Below are positions 35,513 to 44,665 of a DNA stretch of 64,000 bases, piece after piece; position 1 is the stretch's first letter, and every line of letters begins with the position of its first letter. The position numbers and the translations under genes were made by a program. Location: contig NZ_RQGA01000013.1 in NCBI RefSeq assembly GCF_004769575.1, forward strand, positions 300,980 to 364,979, in the 5' to 3' direction. The notes beneath the pieces were generated by a model, which saw only the letters and a program-made list of their open reading frames with translations, was not told the DNA's origin and did no database searches. This DNA is from Leptospira perdikensis (GTDB lineage Bacteria; Spirochaetota; Leptospiria; Leptospirales; Leptospiraceae).

Positions 35513-36808
35513 CTAAATATTATTAGGATATGGTAAAGTGACTAATCCTTTGAACCCGTCTTGATATACAGCCAAATAAAGTTTTTCTTTTCCTGGAACA
35601 ACTACAATGATATACGAAAATAAACTACCATCGTGCACAGAGTAATATATAGGTTTACTTCCATTAGGTGAAAGAGCAATGATTCCTGTTTTTTTAGAAA
35701 CAGGTTGGAGACTTTCCGGTATATAAAGAACAAGACTTTTCCAAAAAGGGTGTTTGTGTAACCATGTAATTAGTTTCGATCTTTCTACTGGGACGGCGAT
35801 CCATATGCGCCCAGTGGCATCACGATCCATACCATCAGGAAATCCAGGAAGGCCTTCGATCACTATCTCATCTTTTCCTTCTTTATCGCCAGTTAGGTGT
35901 AAACGAACGAGTCTTGATTTTGATAATTCATTTAGAAGAATAGAAGTTTCGGTTTCTCCTTGAGAGTATTCCAATAGAATTCCATCTAAATAGGTGTATT
36001 GGTATGCAATCAAACTTGCAGTGTTATCTTTTAAATCATATTTCCATAGATGGCCGTTACGACCTAAAGTAAGGACTTCATGTTTAGATTGGGAACTGAC
36101 ACCAAGAATTGAGTTTGGATGATCGTATGGTTCTGTAAAATAAATTCTTTCTCCATCATTACTGATAGCTAAGTCATCTGCTTTTTCCACATTACGACTG
36201 TTTGTCTCATTTAATTTAGAGATTGGTATCTTGGTTTCTTTTCCTTTAGAGAAAAATATACCGATTTGGTTGTCCAATGGCTCTTTGGTTTTATCAACAA
36301 GAGGGACTCGGGTTCCAATTTTACGTAATTGTTTTGTTGAAATGGTTAATTCGTAAATTCCAGGTCCATCAACAAGGTTTATATCATGCTGTTTTCCTCG
36401 AGACAAACACATAAAGATGATATCAGGATTCTTTGGATGAAATACCATTCCCCCTGGTAAAAGCGGAGTTTTTAGAAATGGCTCGGTTGTATTGTTTTTC
36501 AAATCCACCTTCCAAATCCATCCATCAATGGAAGCAACAAAGGCTCTTCCCAAATCTTCTTGCAAAAGAATTTCATCTTGAGCAGGCAAAACGGATCCGC
36601 TAATGGTTACGTTTTGTTTGATGGGATCACCTTCTGATTTTATAGAATCAAATGCAGGATGATAAGAAAGTTCTACTGGCCCTTTGATTTGTTTTTTAAA
36701 ATATTCTTCTGGCGTTCTACAAGAAACTAAAACCAGATAAAAAACAATCATTGAAAAGAGTAAATTATTTAGACGATGGAAAAATGATATTTTTTTGTTT
36801 TTACCCAT
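35513..36808 (-). CDS. strictosidine-synthase/SMP-30-like propeller lipoprotein 2
   Basis: The signal ends in YLVLVSC (lipobox). The ATG at 36808 is chosen because AGGTGA sits 8 bp before it, while the GTG at 36820 overlaps the preceding gene. Propeller blades are visible: DGWIWKVDLKNNTTEPF, DGERIYFTEPYDHPNS and EGLPGFPDGMDRDATGRIWI, the last the typical strictosidine-synthase-like/APMAP motif. It is a paralogue of the gene directly upstream, sharing the same block order. Probably a calcium-binding esterase or non-catalytic binder in the envelope. Confidence 0.8.
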   Translation of the reverse strand: MGKNKKISFFHRLNNLLFSMIVFYLVLVSCRTPEEYFKKQIKGPVELSYHPAFDSIKSEGDPIKQNVTISGSVLPAQDEILLQEDLGRAFVASIDGWIWKVDLKNNTTEPFLKTPLLPGGMVFHPKNPDIIFMCLSRGKQHDINLVDGPGIYELTISTKQLRKIGTRVPLVDKTKEPLDNQIGIFFSKGKETKIPISKLNETNSRNVEKADDLAISNDGERIYFTEPYDHPNSILGVSSQSKHEVLTLGRNGHLWKYDLKDNTASLIAYQYTYLDGILLEYSQGETETSILLNELSKSRLVRLHLTGDKEGKDEIVIEGLPGFPDGMDRDATGRIWIAVPVERSKLITWLHKHPFWKSLVLYIPESLQPVSKKTGIIALSPNGSKPIYYSVHDGSLFSYIIVVVPGKEKLYLAVYQDGFKGLVTLPYPNNI

Positions 36809-36812
36809 AGAA

Positions 36813-38054
36813 TCAATCACCTAACTCGAAACTAACGGTTGGAAGAGAATATAAACCTCGGGAAGATGTATCAAAAGATGGTAAGTAGATAGAATTCAAA
36901 TTGGGGACAGCAACGGAAATATCTTTAATTTTTGAACCATCATGCATAGAATAATAAAGTGCTTTTTTACCGGAAGGATCAAGAACAAGAATTCCCGTTT
37001 TCTTTGCGATAGGTAAAATTCTTTGTGGAAGTGATAAAAGAAATGGTTTGAGCCAAGGATTGTTGTGAATCAAATTGACAAGACCAGAACGAGGTTTGAT
37101 GATACCGACCCAAATCCTATCTTTGGAATCTCGTTCCAAACCGTCGGCGAGGCCCGGAAGATTTTCAAATAAAATTTCAAACTTTCCTTCTTGTTTGCCA
37201 CTAATGTTTGCTTTGATGATTCTGAACTTTGTTGTCTCGGTGATAATTACAGATTCTTCTTTAGAAGCTGAATGGTCTGCAATGACAATACCATCCACAA
37301 AAGTAAATCCACTCATGATGAGAGAAACTGAATTTTGTTTTCTATCATACATCCAAAGTTTACCATGAGGATAAAGGCCGATTGCTTCAGGAACGGCGCC
37401 ACTTCCCATTGCTGCATTAGGTCTTTCAAAGGGTTCTGAAATGTAGATTCGATTTCCATCTTTAGATACGGCGAGGTCATTACATAAAGCGAAAGCTCTA
37501 GAGTTGGATTCGTTTAAATTTTTAAGTGAGAAGGTTGGTCTTTTTGCTTCTGGATAAACCGTTTCGAAATCTGTTTGTTCTAATTTTGGTAAGTTGAGTA
37601 ACAAAGGAACTACTGATTTTGTTTTGATATTGATTTCATATAAACCAACACGAGAGGTTTCTTCATAACTAACTCCACCAAGTCTTGAAGCGCAAGCAAG
37701 TATGGATTCATTGGATTGATTTGAAAATTGTAGTCCAGCTGGATTCACAGGAGGTTTTACCCAAGCTTCGGCTGAATTTGTTTTGAAATTTAATTTCCAA
37801 ATCCATCCATCCATTCCGGATGCATAAGCAGTTTGATTTTTGTTATCGAAGATAAGATCATCATGACCAGGTAACTCAGGAAAGCTGACCTTTAAATGAT
37901 TCAAAAAAGGATCTGGTTTTGTAACTTCTAGAATTGTATCAGGTACTTTACCCAGTTTATAAGCTTCTCCAATTTTGATATTACCGGAATTACATCCGAC
38001 AAATAGAAAAAAGGAAATTGAACAGATATAGTTTATAGAGGATAAAAATTTCAT
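36813..38054 (-). CDS. strictosidine-synthase/SMP-30-like propeller lipoprotein 1
   Basis: A signal ending in FFLFVGC precedes about 390 residues with the same blades as its downstream paralogue: DGWIWKLNFKTNSAEAW, DGNRIYISEPFERPN, ENLPGLADGLERDSKDRIWV and KKTGILVLDPSGKKALYYSM. Tandem duplication explains the pair. Its ATG overlaps the stop of the M24 gene by 4 bp, so all three are co-translated. Confidence 0.8.
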   Translation of the reverse strand: MKFLSSINYICSISFFLFVGCNSGNIKIGEAYKLGKVPDTILEVTKPDPFLNHLKVSFPELPGHDDLIFDNKNQTAYASGMDGWIWKLNFKTNSAEAWVKPPVNPAGLQFSNQSNESILACASRLGGVSYEETSRVGLYEINIKTKSVVPLLLNLPKLEQTDFETVYPEAKRPTFSLKNLNESNSRAFALCNDLAVSKDGNRIYISEPFERPNAAMGSGAVPEAIGLYPHGKLWMYDRKQNSVSLIMSGFTFVDGIVIADHSASKEESVIITETTKFRIIKANISGKQEGKFEILFENLPGLADGLERDSKDRIWVGIIKPRSGLVNLIHNNPWLKPFLLSLPQRILPIAKKTGILVLDPSGKKALYYSMHDGSKIKDISVAVPNLNSIYLPSFDTSSRGLYSLPTVSFELGD

Positions 38055-38938
38055 ACTGTTTCCTTTCGTATTTTGTATTTATTTACATGTGGGACATCGT
38101 CGTCTAACCAGTACGCTTTGTCTTTTTCCACAACTAAGATTTCTTCAAATTTAAAACCAGTTTTTCCTCTTCCTAGATGTGGTTCGATGGCCCAAAGTCC
38201 AACTTTATCTCCTTCATGATCAGGAGTTAATAGTTCTGGCAAAACTTTGTGTGATAAAAATTCGTAGGATCCCTGTAAACTAAACCAACTTGCAAAACTA
38301 ATTGGTAACAAAGGAAAGGAAATGTTCGGCAGGTTTACTTTATACACTCTATGTCCAAGTACTGCAAAAGGATATAATGCATGTACATTATCGAATCCTG
38401 CATTTTTTGCATCGGAATCAATTTTCCACCAAATCTCTGAAGGTGTCATGGAAGAGCTAAAGTACGTTGGAATTTCTTTTCGGAGGTTTAATAAATATTC
38501 CATACCTTGGTCGAGTGCAGAATTTTTAATTAAGGAGGATGAATACCCAATGTCACCGATGTAACCATCAACTACAGGAGATACATCTAAAATAAACGAT
38601 TCTTCTTCCTTTAGAATTTTTTTGCCAGGATGGAATTGAGTGAAACGTTTGTATCCATCGAATCTTGCGTGTTCACCGAACCAAGCAAAGGGTCTATGTA
38701 AAAAAACTTTAACGCCATGATCACGTAAATATTCATCCATACGTTTGGCGGTTTGTTTTTCCGTCCAACCGGGTAACATTTCTTTTTCTATAGTGGTAAC
38801 ACAATCGTAAGCCAATCGTTGTGCTTTTAAAAACCCAACTTTTTCTTCTGAATTGGGAATTCGTATCGATTCAGAGTTAAATTTTGAAAACTTCGAGGAG
38901 AGTTTGGAAAACAATCCTCTTTCTTTGGTTAAGGGCAT
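38051..38938 (-). CDS. M24 metallopeptidase-fold protein
   Basis: A 295-residue protein of the pita-bread fold (aminopeptidase P/methionine aminopeptidase). Metal aspartates lie in FILDVSPVVDGYIGDIG, a later histidine in VLGHRVYKV, and acidic residues in IEPHLGRGKTGFKFEEIL. Compared with MetAP the N-terminus is longer and the substrate loops differ, so it is not assigned to methionine removal. It leads the operon with the two propeller lipoproteins. Confidence 0.8.
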   Translation of the reverse strand: MPLTKERGLFSKLSSKFSKFNSESIRIPNSEEKVGFLKAQRLAYDCVTTIEKEMLPGWTEKQTAKRMDEYLRDHGVKVFLHRPFAWFGEHARFDGYKRFTQFHPGKKILKEEESFILDVSPVVDGYIGDIGYSSSLIKNSALDQGMEYLLNLRKEIPTYFSSSMTPSEIWWKIDSDAKNAGFDNVHALYPFAVLGHRVYKVNLPNISFPLLPISFASWFSLQGSYEFLSHKVLPELLTPDHEGDKVGLWAIEPHLGRGKTGFKFEEILVVEKDKAYWLDDDVPHVNKYKIRKETV

Positions 38939-39022
38939 TGGTTTTTCTTTTCCTTGGTAGAAAAAGAGAATAACAAATTATAAATATCTCTGCTTGAATG
39001 ATTCCGGTATTTTTAAAATTTA

Positions 39023-39817
39023 TTAAAGAATTTCGTTTGGTTCACAAAATCGAACTTCTGCAGTTTTGAGATGCCCAAAGAATAAAGAAGGTATAAACCC
39101 AAAATTTTCTTTGAATGTTCTGGAAAAATGAGCCGAATCGGAGAACCCTGCAGCATGAGCTGCATCAGTCAGATTATTACCTGCCTTTATTTCTTTCACC
39201 GCACGTAAAATACGAACCCATAACAAATACCTTCTTAAAGGAATTCCTAGATTTTCTTTAAACAAACGAATCAGCCTATCTTCTGAAATCGAAAAATCCT
39301 TGCCGATTTCTTTCATTCGAATGCTACTCGGAACTTCCATTCTAATTTTTTGGGCAATTTTTTGAATTCGTGGATCTATACTAGCTTCCAATGTATCAAA
39401 TGGGTAAACTGTACGCAGTAAATTTAATTGAAGTTTGGTGGCATCTTCATCATTAAGATCACCATAATACAATGACCAAAGAGAATTAATCAAAGGGAGA
39501 AATTTTTGAATGTCCAACCGTTTGACTTCACCGGAAGAAATAGTCCCAGATATGGAACCAAACTCATAAGTTTCTGGATCAATGAGCAAAGCAACCATCT
39601 CCACTCCTGGAGAAATAGTTCTGTGATGAGTATTGGGGCCGACGAGAGCCACTCGATATTCTTCTTTACCCAACTCAGTTTCAATAGTGATGTTTTTTTT
39701 AAGCGAAATGGCGAGTGTGGCTGCATAATGCGAATGAAAATCTGTCTGCATACTGTTCGTTGCAAACATAACACGACTGTTCCATAAATAAAGTATGCTT
39801 TTACTTTCAAACTCCAT
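39023..39817 (-). CDS. AraC family regulator
   Basis: The C-terminal 100 residues hold both AraC helix-turn-helix motifs: MKEIGKDFSISEDRLIRLFK and AAHAAGFSDSAHFSRTFKEN, with GIPLRRYLLWVRI between. The N-terminal 150 residues are a cupin-like sensing domain (DFHSHYAATLAISLKK). Length 264. It lies downstream of a DUF1801 gene. The target is not shown; the MATE exporter cluster or the M24 operon are nearby. Confidence 0.9.
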   Translation of the reverse strand: MEFESKSILYLWNSRVMFATNSMQTDFHSHYAATLAISLKKNITIETELGKEEYRVALVGPNTHHRTISPGVEMVALLIDPETYEFGSISGTISSGEVKRLDIQKFLPLINSLWSLYYGDLNDEDATKLQLNLLRTVYPFDTLEASIDPRIQKIAQKIRMEVPSSIRMKEIGKDFSISEDRLIRLFKENLGIPLRRYLLWVRILRAVKEIKAGNNLTDAAHAAGFSDSAHFSRTFKENFGFIPSLFFGHLKTAEVRFCEPNEIL

Positions 39818-39875
39818 CTAGGATCCTCTTTTTAAAAAAGAAAGTAATAACAGCGTAATACTAATAACTCATCTT

Positions 39876-40295
39876 TCAAAATTTCTTTGAGATCGATTTT
39901 TGAGGACGGGTAATCTTTTTTTTTTGAATTTTCTTTTTAGTTTTTTCTAAATTTTCGCCCACTCTGAATTTAACTATTTTTTTGATCAGAACATAAGGAA
40001 TGGGTTCATCCAAAGGAAATTGAATGGAACCCTTTCCAAATTTATATTTTGAAATTTCTTTTTGGAATGCAATATTCCCCGATGGAAGTGCATAAAATCC
40101 GATATGTTTTGCATATGCTGCAAAATGTACCAAGTTTCCATTCAATGCAAACGTCGGCATTGCATAACTAATTTTTTCTGTTGCTTCCGGTACTTCCTTC
40201 TGAATTGTACTTCGAATTTTTTGAAGGATGATTTGAACATCCTTCGGAAAATTTCCTATATATTCATCGATTGATTTCGGAATCTTTGATTTCAT
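39876..40295 (-). CDS. DUF1801 (YdhG-like) protein
   Basis: A 139-residue protein with the family pattern: PKSIDEYIGNFPKDVQIILQ, then EKISYAMPTFALNGNLVHFA and YALPSGNIAFQKEI. The C-terminal tail is lysine-rich. Related to the frataxin-like iron chaperone YdhG fold, but function is unproven. It starts 13 bp after the MATE gene on the same strand. Confidence 0.88.
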   Translation of the reverse strand: MKSKIPKSIDEYIGNFPKDVQIILQKIRSTIQKEVPEATEKISYAMPTFALNGNLVHFAAYAKHIGFYALPSGNIAFQKEISKYKFGKGSIQFPLDEPIPYVLIKKIVKFRVGENLEKTKKKIQKKKITRPQKSISKKF

Positions 40296-40308
40296 AGATT
40301 AAAATTCT

Positions 40309-41700
40309 CTAAACCTTCGCTTGTTTCCAAGATCCCTTTGTAAACAACCATAGTGTGAACACTCCAACGGAAGTTTCTGAAATCATAATGGCCCAAAAAA
40401 CGCCAGTCGGACCAAATGCTAAGTGTTTTCCTAATACATATGCCAGCGGGATCTGAATGATCCAAAAGAAAACCACATTGATTTTTGTGGGAGTGATGGT
40501 ATCACCGGCACCATTAAACGCCTGTCCGGCAGCCATCCACCAAGCATAAATAAAATACGAATAGGATACAATCTGTAACCATTCACCACCAATGCTAATT
40601 ACTTCTTTATCATTGGTAAAGATAGCAATTAGGTTTTCTCCCCAAAAGTAGTATACTATGGCAACGATAATCAGATAACCCATGTTACAGAATCCAGTAA
40701 ACCATACGGATTGTTCAGCTCGTTCGGGTTTTCCTGCTCCCAAATTTTGACCTACTAAGGTTGCGACCGCATTAGACATTCCCCAAGAGGGCATCATAGT
40801 AAACATCATAGTTCTCATCGCTATAGTTGCTCCGGCGACTGTTTGACTTCCAAATTCGGAAAGGATTCTCATAATAAAAATCCAAGATGTCATACCCACA
40901 ATCATCTGCCCAATTCCACCAAGTGAGGTTTTTAATAAACCTTGGATTGTTTCCCATTCAATTTTTAGGTGAGATTTAAGAATTCGAATGTGTTTCCCAC
41001 CTTGAAACAATAACCATAATTGAAACAATACTCCTATTCCGCGTCCCAGGTTTGTCGCAATGGCTGCACCAGTAATTCCGTAGGCAGGCACGGGCCCCCA
41101 CCCAAAAATAAAAATGGGATCTAAAACGATATTTAATCCATTGGAAATCCATAATACTCTCATGGAGATTGCTGCATCGCCAGCACCACGAAAAACTGCA
41201 TTAATCAAAAAGAGTAATACGATCACTATATTCCCACCTAACATCCACTGCATATAATGATATCCCTCAGTTAGAACCCACTCATCTCCACCCATAAGTG
41301 TAAGAAGTTCTTTTGAGAAAAATATACCTGCTATTGCAAAGGGAACAGATGCAATGATAGCAATCCAAATGGATTGAACGGCTGCAACTCCAGCTTTATC
41401 TTTTTCTTTTTCTCCAATCCTTCGTGCGACAATGGCTGTTACAGAAAAAGACAATCCCATTGCTACAGAGTATAAAAGAAACAAATAAGTTTCTGTAAGG
41501 CCAACCGTTGCAACTGCAGAAGCACCAAGGGCACTTACAAAATAAATATCAACAACGGCAAATACAGACTCTAAAACGAGTTCCAATACCATAGGAACGG
41601 AAAGTAGAAACAATGCTTTGCGTATACTAACTTCCGTATAGTCTTCTTCAGAACCCGCAAGGGCCTTTTTTAAATCATTCCATAAACTAGCACTTGTCAT
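40309..41700 (-). CDS. MATE family efflux transporter
   Basis: A 463-residue protein with twelve membrane helices in the MATE two-bundle layout; SVPMVLELVLESVFAVVDIY is the first helix and AFGPTGVFWAIMISETSVG a late one. It exports organic cations or drugs in exchange for H+ or Na+. It overlaps the upstream small membrane protein by 4 bp (ATGA), so they form one operon with the ArsR and AHSA1 genes. Confidence 0.93.
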   Translation of the reverse strand: MTSASLWNDLKKALAGSEEDYTEVSIRKALFLLSVPMVLELVLESVFAVVDIYFVSALGASAVATVGLTETYLFLLYSVAMGLSFSVTAIVARRIGEKEKDKAGVAAVQSIWIAIIASVPFAIAGIFFSKELLTLMGGDEWVLTEGYHYMQWMLGGNIVIVLLFLINAVFRGAGDAAISMRVLWISNGLNIVLDPIFIFGWGPVPAYGITGAAIATNLGRGIGVLFQLWLLFQGGKHIRILKSHLKIEWETIQGLLKTSLGGIGQMIVGMTSWIFIMRILSEFGSQTVAGATIAMRTMMFTMMPSWGMSNAVATLVGQNLGAGKPERAEQSVWFTGFCNMGYLIIVAIVYYFWGENLIAIFTNDKEVISIGGEWLQIVSYSYFIYAWWMAAGQAFNGAGDTITPTKINVVFFWIIQIPLAYVLGKHLAFGPTGVFWAIMISETSVGVFTLWLFTKGSWKQAKV

Positions 41701-42077
41701 TTTTTACTTTCCTGCCATACATAAAGTTTACCACCTAAATAAGCTATTGGTGGAGTTAGGATGACTAGAGACCAAGAATACCACCAAGGTCCTAAATGTC
41801 CGGCAAAAATAACGCCGGCAATTCCTAGGATCAAACCTACTCCACCCAAAATATAAGAATGTTTCATCGGATTTTGAGGTGCCAACCTCGCGGTCAAATA
41901 ACATCCAAATATACTAAAAACGATTCGATAACCTAACACAAATAAAACTATATGTGTAGCTACGAACAAATGATCATAAGGAAGAAATCCTGTGACTTTT
42001 AGAATCAAGTCTGATAGAATAGAAAGGATAATATTGGACAAAAGTCCAACAAAAACGGCAATAAAACTTTTTAACAT
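41697..42077 (-). CDS. small four-helix membrane protein, unknown
   Basis: A 126-residue inner-membrane protein with four hydrophobic segments (for example FIAVFVGLLSNIILSILSDL). GGVGLILGIAGVIFAGHLGP lies in the third. No family recognised. It is translated just upstream of the MATE gene and could be a partner of it. Confidence 0.6.
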   Translation of the reverse strand: MLKSFIAVFVGLLSNIILSILSDLILKVTGFLPYDHLFVATHIVLFVLGYRIVFSIFGCYLTARLAPQNPMKHSYILGGVGLILGIAGVIFAGHLGPWWYSWSLVILTPPIAYLGGKLYVWQESKK

Positions 42078-42142
42078 GTTTATTAATTTCCTTTAAAAAT
42101 TATTTCTTCCAGATTTATTGAAAACTAAAAGATAAGATGATT

Positions 42143-43120
42143 CTATGAGGACTTATGTTCTGTATCCAAATATAGATTGAGTCTAGAAAGTGTCTGCTGC
42201 CCACTTTCTATTGCTCCAAAACCAATCACTGCATTTCGAACGTTTGTATCAGAAAAAGTCATTTGCATCTTTACTAATGTTTGATTCTTATCGATGGCAA
42301 TTAGATATACGTTCACTAAAAAATCATCATTTTTATTTTCTTCACCAGATCCATGTAGGTATTCCAAGTAATCAAATTTTCTGATCACTTTGTATTCGAT
42401 GGTATTGGGCCAAACCTTTCCATCTGGCCCAAGCATAGTAAATACCCATTTTCCACCAACTTTGAAGTCCATTTTTGTAGTAGTCGTTTTGAATCCACTT
42501 GGACCCCACCATGAATCAATGGTCAAAGGATTTGATAATGCATTAAAAACTAATTCTTGAGGATGATTTAATTTTTTTTCTAAGCTAATTTGATTCTGGT
42601 TAGGTAAAGCATTCGATTCTAATTTTTCGAAACTGTCCGACCAACCTTCTTTCATACCTGAGCTAGCAAATCCATCGCGAATTTGATTGTTCGCAAATTC
42701 GGTAAAGAGAGTTACTTTTGTTTTTCCCTCTGTTTCTTCAAATAGAATTCTCAATTTAGAATTTAAGATGTCTCGATCACCAGTGGTTCCAGTCATTTTC
42801 TGAACATCCTTTATCCATTCGTCTGGATGTTCATCCACTAAATCACTAATCACAAAACTTTGAAATGGTGTAATTTCTAAAAACTTTCCTTTGATTGGAT
42901 AATCAACTCCCTCGGGAGACCGCATAACAATTCGATATGCTCCGCCCACTTTAAAATCAAATTCTACTGTCGGGTTCGTAAATCCTTTTGGCCCCCACCA
43001 TTTTTCGATATGTACCGGGTTTGTCCAAACCTCCCAAACAAGTTGAATGGGAGCGTCGAACAAACGTTCAATGCGAACTATTTTTTCTTCTAATGTGAGG
43101 ACTACATCTGATTTAAACAT
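42143..43120 (-). CDS. double AHSA1/SRPBCC domain protein
   Basis: Two tandem Aha1-like SRPBCC domains of about 150 residues. Each has the WGPKGF or WGPSGF motif (WWGPKGFTNPTVEFDFKVGG and WWGPSGFKTTTTKMDFKVGG), VWEVWTNP/VFNALSNP before it, and a C-terminal helix with SGMKEGWSDSFEKLE or the partner copy. The duplication is recent enough to see by eye. The first gene in the operon is ArsR, just 1 bp before its start. Usual members are single-domain, paired with an ArsR regulator. Confidence 0.9.
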   Translation of the reverse strand: MFKSDVVLTLEEKIVRIERLFDAPIQLVWEVWTNPVHIEKWWGPKGFTNPTVEFDFKVGGAYRIVMRSPEGVDYPIKGKFLEITPFQSFVISDLVDEHPDEWIKDVQKMTGTTGDRDILNSKLRILFEETEGKTKVTLFTEFANNQIRDGFASSGMKEGWSDSFEKLESNALPNQNQISLEKKLNHPQELVFNALSNPLTIDSWWGPSGFKTTTTKMDFKVGGKWVFTMLGPDGKVWPNTIEYKVIRKFDYLEYLHGSGEENKNDDFLVNVYLIAIDKNQTLVKMQMTFSDTNVRNAVIGFGAIESGQQTLSRLNLYLDTEHKSS

Positions 43121-43121
43121 A

Positions 43122-43475
43122 TTAATTTTTTCCTTTTGATTTTTGTAACTCTAGTAAGTATGCATCCAAACGATCCAATCGTTCTTCCCATAACCGTTTG
43201 TATTGTTCCAACCATTGGTTGGCTTCTTGCAGTGCTTCTACCTTCAAACGACAAGGCCGAGACTGAGCCGATTTACCTTTTTCGATGAGCCCAGCCTTTT
43301 CCAAAACTTTAAGATGTTTAGAAATTCCAGGTAGGCTCATTTCGAAAGGTTCTGCCAATTGGAGGACTGTCGCTTCGCCTGAGACCAATTGCATAAGGAT
43401 CTTGCGACGAGTCGGGTCTGCCAATGCCTGGAACGTGGCATTCAGTGCTTCTTCGGATTCCTTTAATTTAACCAT
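43122..43475 (-). CDS. ArsR family regulator
   Basis: A 117-residue winged-helix protein: FQALADPTRRKILMQLVSGE and LAEPFEMSLPGISKHLKVLE are the recognition helix region. No metal-binding cysteines (ELCVCDL) are present, so it is the SRPBCC-associated type. It directly precedes the AHSA1 gene with 1 bp gap. A palindrome overlaps its start codon, suggesting autorepression. Confidence 0.92.
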   Translation of the reverse strand: MVKLKESEEALNATFQALADPTRRKILMQLVSGEATVLQLAEPFEMSLPGISKHLKVLEKAGLIEKGKSAQSRPCRLKVEALQEANQWLEQYKRLWEERLDRLDAYLLELQKSKGKN

Positions 43476-43488
43476 TTAGTTAATTAAC
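43468..43488. promoter_or_regulatory. ArsR operator candidate
   Basis: TTAAC-CATTTA-GTTAA (43468-43483) is an inverted repeat spanning the ArsR ATG; GTTAATTAAC (43479-43488) is a perfect ten-base palindrome overlapping it. Palindromes of this type at the first gene suit ArsR autoregulation. Confidence 0.55.
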
Positions 43489-43582
43489 CTTTTGGTAAAG
43501 TTTAGCGAAAGTAAAATTTTGTCAAGGGGTTTTATGGGGTGAATGGTCTGAAAAAAGGGATGGGCCTGTACAGGTTGGATAT

Positions 43583-43632
43583 AAGTATCCCCGCCCGATT
43601 AGAGGGTGGGGAACTAGACCCGCCACCCATTG
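43583..43632 (+). repeat. dispersed GC-rich hairpin element, copy 2
   Basis: Arms CCCCGCCC (43589-43596) and GGGTGGGG (43604-43611) with a 7-base loop GATTAGA, followed by GAACTAGACCCGCC. The differences from copy 1 are the two added loop bases and a few outer bases. The left neighbour is a small palindrome CCTG-TA-CAGG (43565-43574), not the full mini-hairpin array. The remaining bases 43633-43799 show nothing recognised; two overlapping 62-codon ORFs there look spurious. Confidence 0.75.
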
Positions 43633-43799
43633 CCTTCCTTCTATCACAAAGATCTCATTTCCAAAATCCAAATCTCGAAAGTCTGGAATTTAATTTTGAT
43701 AAGTTCGTATTTTAGATTTTCAGATCGTACTTTTGGATTCGGGGGATCTTTTTTGGAGGACAGCCAAATTCCATTTTGTTGGCTTAGGAGAAACCGAAA

Positions 43800-43830
43800 G
43801 ACCCCAACTAACGTATGATTAGATGGGGTC
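43800..43830 (-). terminator. hairpin downstream of carbonic anhydrase
   Basis: GACCCCA and TGGGGTC pair, continued by CTAA/TTAG inside, over about 12 positions. Read on the minus strand it comes about 40 bp after the carbonic anhydrase stop and is followed by a weak T-run (TTTCGG). Confidence 0.5.
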
Positions 43831-43869
43831 AAAAAGGAGATTCGTGTATTGTTGGACTAAGGTTTGTTA

Positions 43870-44478
43870 TCAGGAGGCTCTTCCTATCTTTGTGGCCTCC
43901 GTTACTTCTACTAGTTTTCCTGTTTTGACATCGTAATAGTATCCATAAACAGGAATGTCTTTGGGAATCAAAGGATGGTTTCGAATCCGTTTTACATCAT
44001 CGATCACACTTTGTTCTAAATTTTCAAATGTGAGAAAGGGAACAAACTTTGCTTCTTCCGAACCACCCGACTCTTCCAAATTGCGCCATCCATTGGCATC
44101 GACGGTTGCCGTTTTCAAACTTTTGGCGAGAAGGTTCCGAATGATTGGATCAGTAAATAATTGCATTCCACAATCGGAGTGGTGGATGACAAAAAATTCT
44201 TTGGTTCCTAGAAGTTTATAAGAAATTACGAGAGACCGAATTGCATCATCACTTGCACGACCACCGGCATTACGAATCACATGGGCATCCCCTTCGGCAA
44301 GGCCCGCATATTTAGCGGGATCAAGTCTTGCATCCATACAGGTAAGGATGGTAAAACTTCTCGCTGGTGGGAGGGCGAGTTCCCCTTTCTTCCCAAATTC
44401 GGATACGTACTTTTCGTTCGCACCAATGACTTCTTTATGAACTTTGCTTGTTTCTTGCTGTATGAGTGTGTTTGACAT
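43870..44478 (-). CDS. beta-class carbonic anhydrase
   Basis: The zinc ligands are clear: the Cys and Asp-Arg dyad in [10 protein letters not shown] and HHSDCGMQ later (HxxC). [17 protein letters not shown] completes the family site. The ATG at 44478 gives 202 residues; a longer frame to a GTG at 44640 runs through a non-coding hairpin and is rejected. It interconverts CO2 and bicarbonate. No linked transporter is encoded next to it. Confidence 0.94.
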   Translation of the reverse strand: MSNTLIQQETSKVHKEVIGANEKYVSEFGKKGELALPPARSFTILTCMDARLDPAKYAGLAEGDAHVIRNAGGRASDDAIRSLVISYKLLGTKEFFVIHHSDCGMQLFTDPIIRNLLAKSLKTATVDANGWRNLEESGGSEEAKFVPFLTFENLEQSVIDDVKRIRNHPLIPKDIPVYGYYYDVKTGKLVEVTEATKIGRAS

Positions 44479-44635
44479 AGTGGAAATAAAGTCCAATATA
44501 ACAGAACTTGCAAGAAAACATTTTTCGAGGGATGGATTTCTCTGCCAGATCTGCACATTGCATTTGGCAAACGGCCAAGGGATTGGAGGGGTTTGGGTTA
44601 AGGGCCATTCCTGCGGTAGGGATACGGAAGGCTTG

Positions 44636-44665
44636 GTCACCTGCCATCGTTAGATGGTAGGTGAC
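44636..44665. repeat. long perfect hairpin in GC-rich intergenic segment
   Basis: GTCACCTGCCATC and GATGGTAGGTGAC pair over 13 positions (one G-T) around a GTTA loop. It lies in a locally GC-rich stretch (44600-44700) between carbonic anhydrase and the OYE gene, which also contains ATTCC/GGGAT. It may be an RNA or DNA structure; no T-run follows on either strand. Confidence 0.55.

Noticed and set aside
43630..43832. Two opposed 62-codon ORFs in the gap after the second repeat copy
   Set aside because: They mirror each other, lack ribosome sites and domains, and end in the hairpin region.
44479..44640. N-terminal extension of carbonic anhydrase to a GTG
   Set aside because: The extra 54 residues cross a non-coding region and end at the strong hairpin; the natural start with SNTLIQQ at 44478 fits the family.
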